Part shown: positions 6,288 through 8,542 of the stretch, piece by piece
Layout: each line of letters begins with the position of its first letter
Position numbering within the stretch: the first letter of the stretch is position 1
The notes under the pieces: generated by a model
What the model saw: only the letters and a program-made list of their open reading frames with translations
Told to the model about the DNA's origin: nothing
Database searches by the model: none
Translations under genes and position numbers: made by a program
Assembly: GCA_020628755.1 (NCBI GenBank)
Contig: JAHDEQ010000132.1
Coordinates: forward strand, 1-8,542
Reading direction: 5' to 3'
DNA from: Saprospiraceae bacterium
Lineage (GTDB): Bacteria > Bacteroidota > Bacteroidia > Chitinophagales > Saprospiraceae
DNA length: 8,542 nucleotides

Positions 6288-7160
6288 ATGAAACGAAGAA
6301 CCTTTGTCCAAAATTCAGTAGCAGCAGGAGCAGGTTTGTTGGTAACAAACACAGCCTGCGCAGCAGATAATCCTTCTAATAAATCCCCTCAAAAATTGAA
6401 AGGTAATATTCGGCACTCGGTCAGTCAATGGTGTTTCGGAAAATATCCTTTAGAGGAATTTCTACCCATTTTAAACGAAATTGGGATTCCTGCAATTGAT
6501 TTGGTAGGGGAGAAGGATTGGCCAACGCTCAAAAAATACAATATTGATTGTTCGATGTGCAATGGCGCAGAACTCAATTTAGTAGATGGCTGGAATGATC
6601 TGAAATTTCACGATGAACTGATACAACGCTATTCTGAATTGATTCCAAAAGTGGCAGAAGCAGGTTATAAAAACTTGATTTGTTTTAGTGGAAATCGTAG
6701 AGGAATGGACGACGAGCAAGGTTTACAAAACTGTGTGAAAGGCTTGAAATCAATCCTTTCTTTGGCAGAAAAACACGGAGTTATTATAATAATGGAGTTG
6801 TTCAATTCCAAAATTGACCATCCTGATTATATGTGCGACAATACGCCTTGGGGCGTAAAATTATGTGATGCCTTAGGTTCAGATAATTTTAAATTGCTCT
6901 ACGATATTTATCATATGCAAATCAATGAAGGCGACATTATCAGAACCATTCAAGACTATCATCCTTACTTTGCGCACTATCATACGGCAGGTGTTCCAGG
7001 CCGCAATGAAATCAACGACTCCCAAGAATTGAATTATCCAGCCATCATGAAAGCTATCCTCAAAACGGGTTTCAAAGGCTACGTTGCACAAGAATTTGTT
7101 CCGACTTACGACAACCCAATTGATTCCCTAAAAGAAGCCATCCAAATTTGTGATGTATAG
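6288..7160 (+). CDS. exported TIM-barrel isomerase/epimerase, hydroxypyruvate isomerase-like
   Basis: This 290-residue protein belongs to the xylose isomerase-like TIM-barrel superfamily and is closest in pattern to hydroxypyruvate isomerase (Hyi). A Tat-type leader, KRRTFVQNS then a hydrophobic AGAGLLV stretch, ends in TACAAD with a likely signal peptidase site after residue 25 or 26. The protein is therefore probably periplasmic, unlike cytosolic Hyi. The barrel spans about residues 40-288. The four metal/acid ligands expected for this fold are visible: E170 (IIMELFNSK), D206 (LLYDIYHMQ), H232 (AHYHTAGVPGRNEI) and E269 (YVAQEFVPT). The reaction is probably metal-dependent aldose-ketose isomerisation or epimerisation. 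In this setting a keto-sugar made by the dehydrogenase is the likely substrate, but that is inference from context. It is the last gene of the rightward cluster and convergent with oxyR. Confidence 0.87.
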   Translation: MKRRTFVQNSVAAGAGLLVTNTACAADNPSNKSPQKLKGNIRHSVSQWCFGKYPLEEFLPILNEIGIPAIDLVGEKDWPTLKKYNIDCSMCNGAELNLVDGWNDLKFHDELIQRYSELIPKVAEAGYKNLICFSGNRRGMDDEQGLQNCVKGLKSILSLAEKHGVIIIMELFNSKIDHPDYMCDNTPWGVKLCDALGSDNFKLLYDIYHMQINEGDIIRTIQDYHPYFAHYHTAGVPGRNEINDSQELNYPAIMKAILKTGFKGYVAQEFVPTYDNPIDSLKEAIQICDV

Positions 7161-7179
7161 TATTTACTTTCCTAAATCT

Positions 7180-7206
7180 ACCTGCGGAGACAGGCTTGCG
7201 GGAGGG
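7180..7206. repeat. GC-rich patch after the isomerase gene
   Basis: Within an AT-rich spacer there is an abrupt GC-rich tract of about 27 nt, holding CCTG/CAGG (7181-7184 and 7191-7194, able to pair) and a repeated TGCGG core (7183-7187 and 7197-7201). It is not coding in any convincing frame and has no T-tract. It resembles the short dispersed GC-rich repeats seen in some Bacteroidota genomes, but identity with a known family cannot be shown here. Confidence 0.35.
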
Positions 7207-7219
7207 AATAAGAATAGCA

Positions 7220-7240
7220 AAGTTTAGTAAAGCTAAATTT
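7220..7240. terminator. weak hairpin between convergent isomerase and oxyR genes
   Basis: AAGTTTAG (7220-7227) pairs with CTAAATTT (7233-7240), 8 bp with one G-U, around a 5-nt loop. It overlaps the oxyR stop codon. The T-tracts on either side are short, so termination in either direction is only possible, not clear. No better terminator was found in the 78-nt gap. Confidence 0.25.
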
Positions 7241-8177
7241 ACCTCAGTGGCTTAAAAATCGCCTGTTCAGAAGTGTTTTTCGGTAAAAAACCTTCAACAG
7301 CATCCTTAATAATCTGTATCAAATCCGATAGCATTCCCTTCTTGACATAATTTTTATGCGTGACAATACCAATCTTTCGAGAAGGCACAGGAGCAAGGAT
7401 ATTATATATATTGTGTTCCTGAATTTGGGTATTATTGGCGAGAGCCAAACGAGGCAGTAAAGTCACGCCTTTATTCATTTTGACCATTTCAATGAGCGTA
7501 AAAATACTCCCACAATTATAGGTCAGATTGCCATTGATTTTTTTGAGTTGCCGAAGCTCACAAATTTTTCCGACTTGATTGCGCATACAATGTCCTTCTT
7601 CCATTAGCCACAAACGTTCTAGATCAATATCCGAAACTTTAAATTTTGAACTTTTAGAAGTATTTCCGCAATCGTACAACAAAAAATCTTCAACATAAAG
7701 GTCATATTCTTTTAACTCTTCATGCTCCAAAGGGATAGATACAATACCTACATCAATATCGCCTGCAATGATTTCTTCTATAATATTTTCGGTGGTCAAC
7801 TCATGTATTGTAAAGTTGATTTCTGAATGTTTACGAGACATTTCGTTCAAAATCAAAGGATATAAATAAGGCGCAACCGTAGGAATACAAGCAATACTCA
7901 AATCGCCTACATCATAACCTTTTATTTCGTTGACAACTTCATCAAAAACCTGGTATTCTCGATAAATACTTTTCAAAACCTTTACAACTCTTTCGCCTTG
8001 TGGGGTCAAACTCACAGGTCTTGTTTTTCGATTAAACAAGGTAATACCAATTTGTTCTTCCACTTTTGCAACCATTGCGCTAAGTGTTGATTGAGTAACA
8101 AAGCAGGCTTTTGCTGCTTTTCCAAAACTCTCTAATTTAGCTAAGGCTAAAATATATTCTATCTGACTTCGTGTCAT
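7239..8177 (-). CDS. oxyR: peroxide-sensing LysR-type regulator OxyR
   Basis: This 312-residue LysR-family regulator is identified as OxyR. The N-terminal winged helix-turn-helix (about 1-60) has the typical SFGKAAKACFVTQSTLSAMV and LFNRKTRPVSLTPQG patterns. The effector domain (about 90-300) keeps the redox centre: GHC(197)MRNQVGKIC(206). The two cysteines are nine positions apart, as C199 and C208 are in E. coli OxyR, and His196 precedes the peroxidatic Cys. The IPT motif ending at T100 and T129 match residues that line the peroxide site in E. coli. It should therefore sense H2O2 by disulfide formation and activate antioxidant genes. The gene is divergent from katG with a 204-nt shared control region, the classical arrangement for direct control. 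The ATG at 8177-8175 gives the standard LysR N-terminus (MTRSQIEYILALAKLESF). Confidence 0.95.
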   Translation of the reverse strand: MTRSQIEYILALAKLESFGKAAKACFVTQSTLSAMVAKVEEQIGITLFNRKTRPVSLTPQGERVVKVLKSIYREYQVFDEVVNEIKGYDVGDLSIACIPTVAPYLYPLILNEMSRKHSEINFTIHELTTENIIEEIIAGDIDVGIVSIPLEHEELKEYDLYVEDFLLYDCGNTSKSSKFKVSDIDLERLWLMEEGHCMRNQVGKICELRQLKKINGNLTYNCGSIFTLIEMVKMNKGVTLLPRLALANNTQIQEHNIYNILAPVPSRKIGIVTHKNYVKKGMLSDLIQIIKDAVEGFLPKNTSEQAIFKPLR

Positions 8178-8187
8178 CGCTTTTTTC

Positions 8188-8217
8188 GATAAAGTTATTG
8201 AAAAATTCGTTTTTATC
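8188..8217. promoter_or_regulatory. candidate OxyR operator between oxyR and katG
   Basis: GATAAA (8188-8193) and TTTATC (8212-8217) form an inverted repeat within the divergent control region, 11 nt upstream of the oxyR start, and CTAT recurs at 8217-8220 and 8233-8236. LysR-type regulators bind such AT-rich dyads, but the four-part ATAG/CTAT spacing known from enteric OxyR sites is not met. The assignment rests mainly on location. Confidence 0.3.
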
Positions 8218-8233
8218 TATAATTGTGAAAGGC

Positions 8234-8241
8234 TATTTTTG
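8234..8241 (+). promoter_or_regulatory. TAnnTTTG -7 element for katG
   Basis: TATTTTTG fits the Bacteroidota -7 consensus TAnnTTTG and lies just downstream of the candidate OxyR dyad, where an activator would contact polymerase. No good -33 TTG is found at the usual spacing, in keeping with an activator-dependent promoter. A start a few bases downstream would give a katG leader of roughly 135 nt. Confidence 0.45.
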
Positions 8242-8277
8242 TGCGAAATTTTAGGAAGCTGCTAAAGAAAAGCGTAC

Positions 8278-8301
8278 CATACGGGCAAATTTGCCCGTAT
8301 G
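8278..8301. repeat. perfect 24-nt palindrome in the katG leader
   Basis: CATACGGGCAAA (8278-8289) is followed directly by its exact reverse complement (8290-8301). As RNA it would fold to a 10-bp stem with an AATT loop; as DNA it is a fully symmetric site. It lies 80 nt before the katG start codon and is much more GC-rich than its surroundings. A T5 run comes only 11 nt later, so it is not a standard terminator. Confidence 0.75.
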
Positions 8302-8381
8302 CGACCCCAAGTTTTTGCAGTCCCTAAAAACATAGAATATAAACATTCAAAATTTTATAAATCAAATATCATAATATCATC

Positions 8382-8542
8382 ATGGATTCTAAAAACAACC
8401 CAAAATCAAGCTACAACGTAAATGGAGAAGGCAAATGTCCATTTATGCACGGTGCTTTGAACAAAAGCGCAGGAGGTGGCATGACCAATCGCGATTGGTG
8501 GCCCAACCAACTCAAATTGAATATTTTGCGACAGCATTCTTC
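8382..8542 (+). CDS. katG: catalase-peroxidase KatG, 5' end only
   Basis: The first 53 codons of a gene run off the right edge of the window. The residues GKCPFMHG (17-24) and TNRDWWPNQLKLNILRQHS (35-53) are the hallmark N-terminal sequence of bifunctional catalase-peroxidases. These haem enzymes remove H2O2, are usually about 720-750 residues long, and act in the cytoplasm or periplasm. The catalytic Trp-Arg-His of the distal haem side lies beyond the window. No signal peptide is seen, so a cytoplasmic enzyme is likely. The gene is divergent from oxyR and very probably under its control. ATG 8382 is chosen because it gives the usual short polar N-terminus; no Shine-Dalgarno is visible. Confidence 0.93.
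   Translation, partial: MDSKNNPKSSYNVNGEGKCPFMHGALNKSAGGGMTNRDWWPNQLKLNILRQHS

Noticed and set aside
8278..8320. Palindrome in the katG leader as a rho-independent terminator
   Set aside because: The T run starts 11 nt after the stem and is only five bases long, so the geometry does not fit.

Overview
The window is from a low-GC member of the Bacteroidota. The spacers are AT-rich and lack strong Shine-Dalgarno sequences. Two start regions carry the TAnnTTTG -7 element typical of this phylum. The protein families also fit: a short META-domain lipoprotein, an FtsK of about 830 residues, and a Tat-dependent GMC dehydrogenase with its small subunit. A saprospiral-type lineage is possible but cannot be proven from this sequence.

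Layout. Positions 1-130 hold an inverted repeat and no recognisable gene. Positions 131-553 (+) encode a small META/HslJ-like lipoprotein. A spacer of about 320 nt follows; at its right end is a strong rho-independent terminator that serves the convergent gene ftsK (3366-871, minus strand). A gene-poor spacer of 383 nt separates ftsK from a rightward three-gene cluster. The cluster holds a GMC-family FAD dehydrogenase (3750-5462), a Tat-exported gluconate-2-dehydrogenase-subunit-3-like protein (5554-6201) and an exported TIM-barrel isomerase/epimerase of the hydroxypyruvate isomerase type (6288-7160). Convergent to it is oxyR (8177-7239, minus strand), and divergent from oxyR is the 5' end of katG (8382 to the window edge).

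How the genes work together. The middle cluster looks like a periplasmic sugar-oxidation module. The dehydrogenase has no signal of its own and probably crosses the membrane in complex with the Tat-signal small subunit. The exported TIM-barrel protein probably acts on the resulting keto-sugar. The right-hand part is a classical peroxide-response pair: OxyR keeps both redox cysteines at the canonical spacing and sits head-to-head with catalase-peroxidase.

The most unusual structure is in the two intergenic gaps of the dehydrogenase cluster. Each is filled by a long imperfect hairpin built from 8-nt units related to CGTGTTCA / CGTGAATA. In each hairpin one arm carries exactly one 8-nt unit more than the other, and the extra unit lies on opposite arms in the two copies. 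Other structures without a clear explanation are a perfect 24-nt palindrome in the katG leader, a GC-rich 10-bp hairpin inside the dehydrogenase gene, and a GC-rich patch after the isomerase gene.
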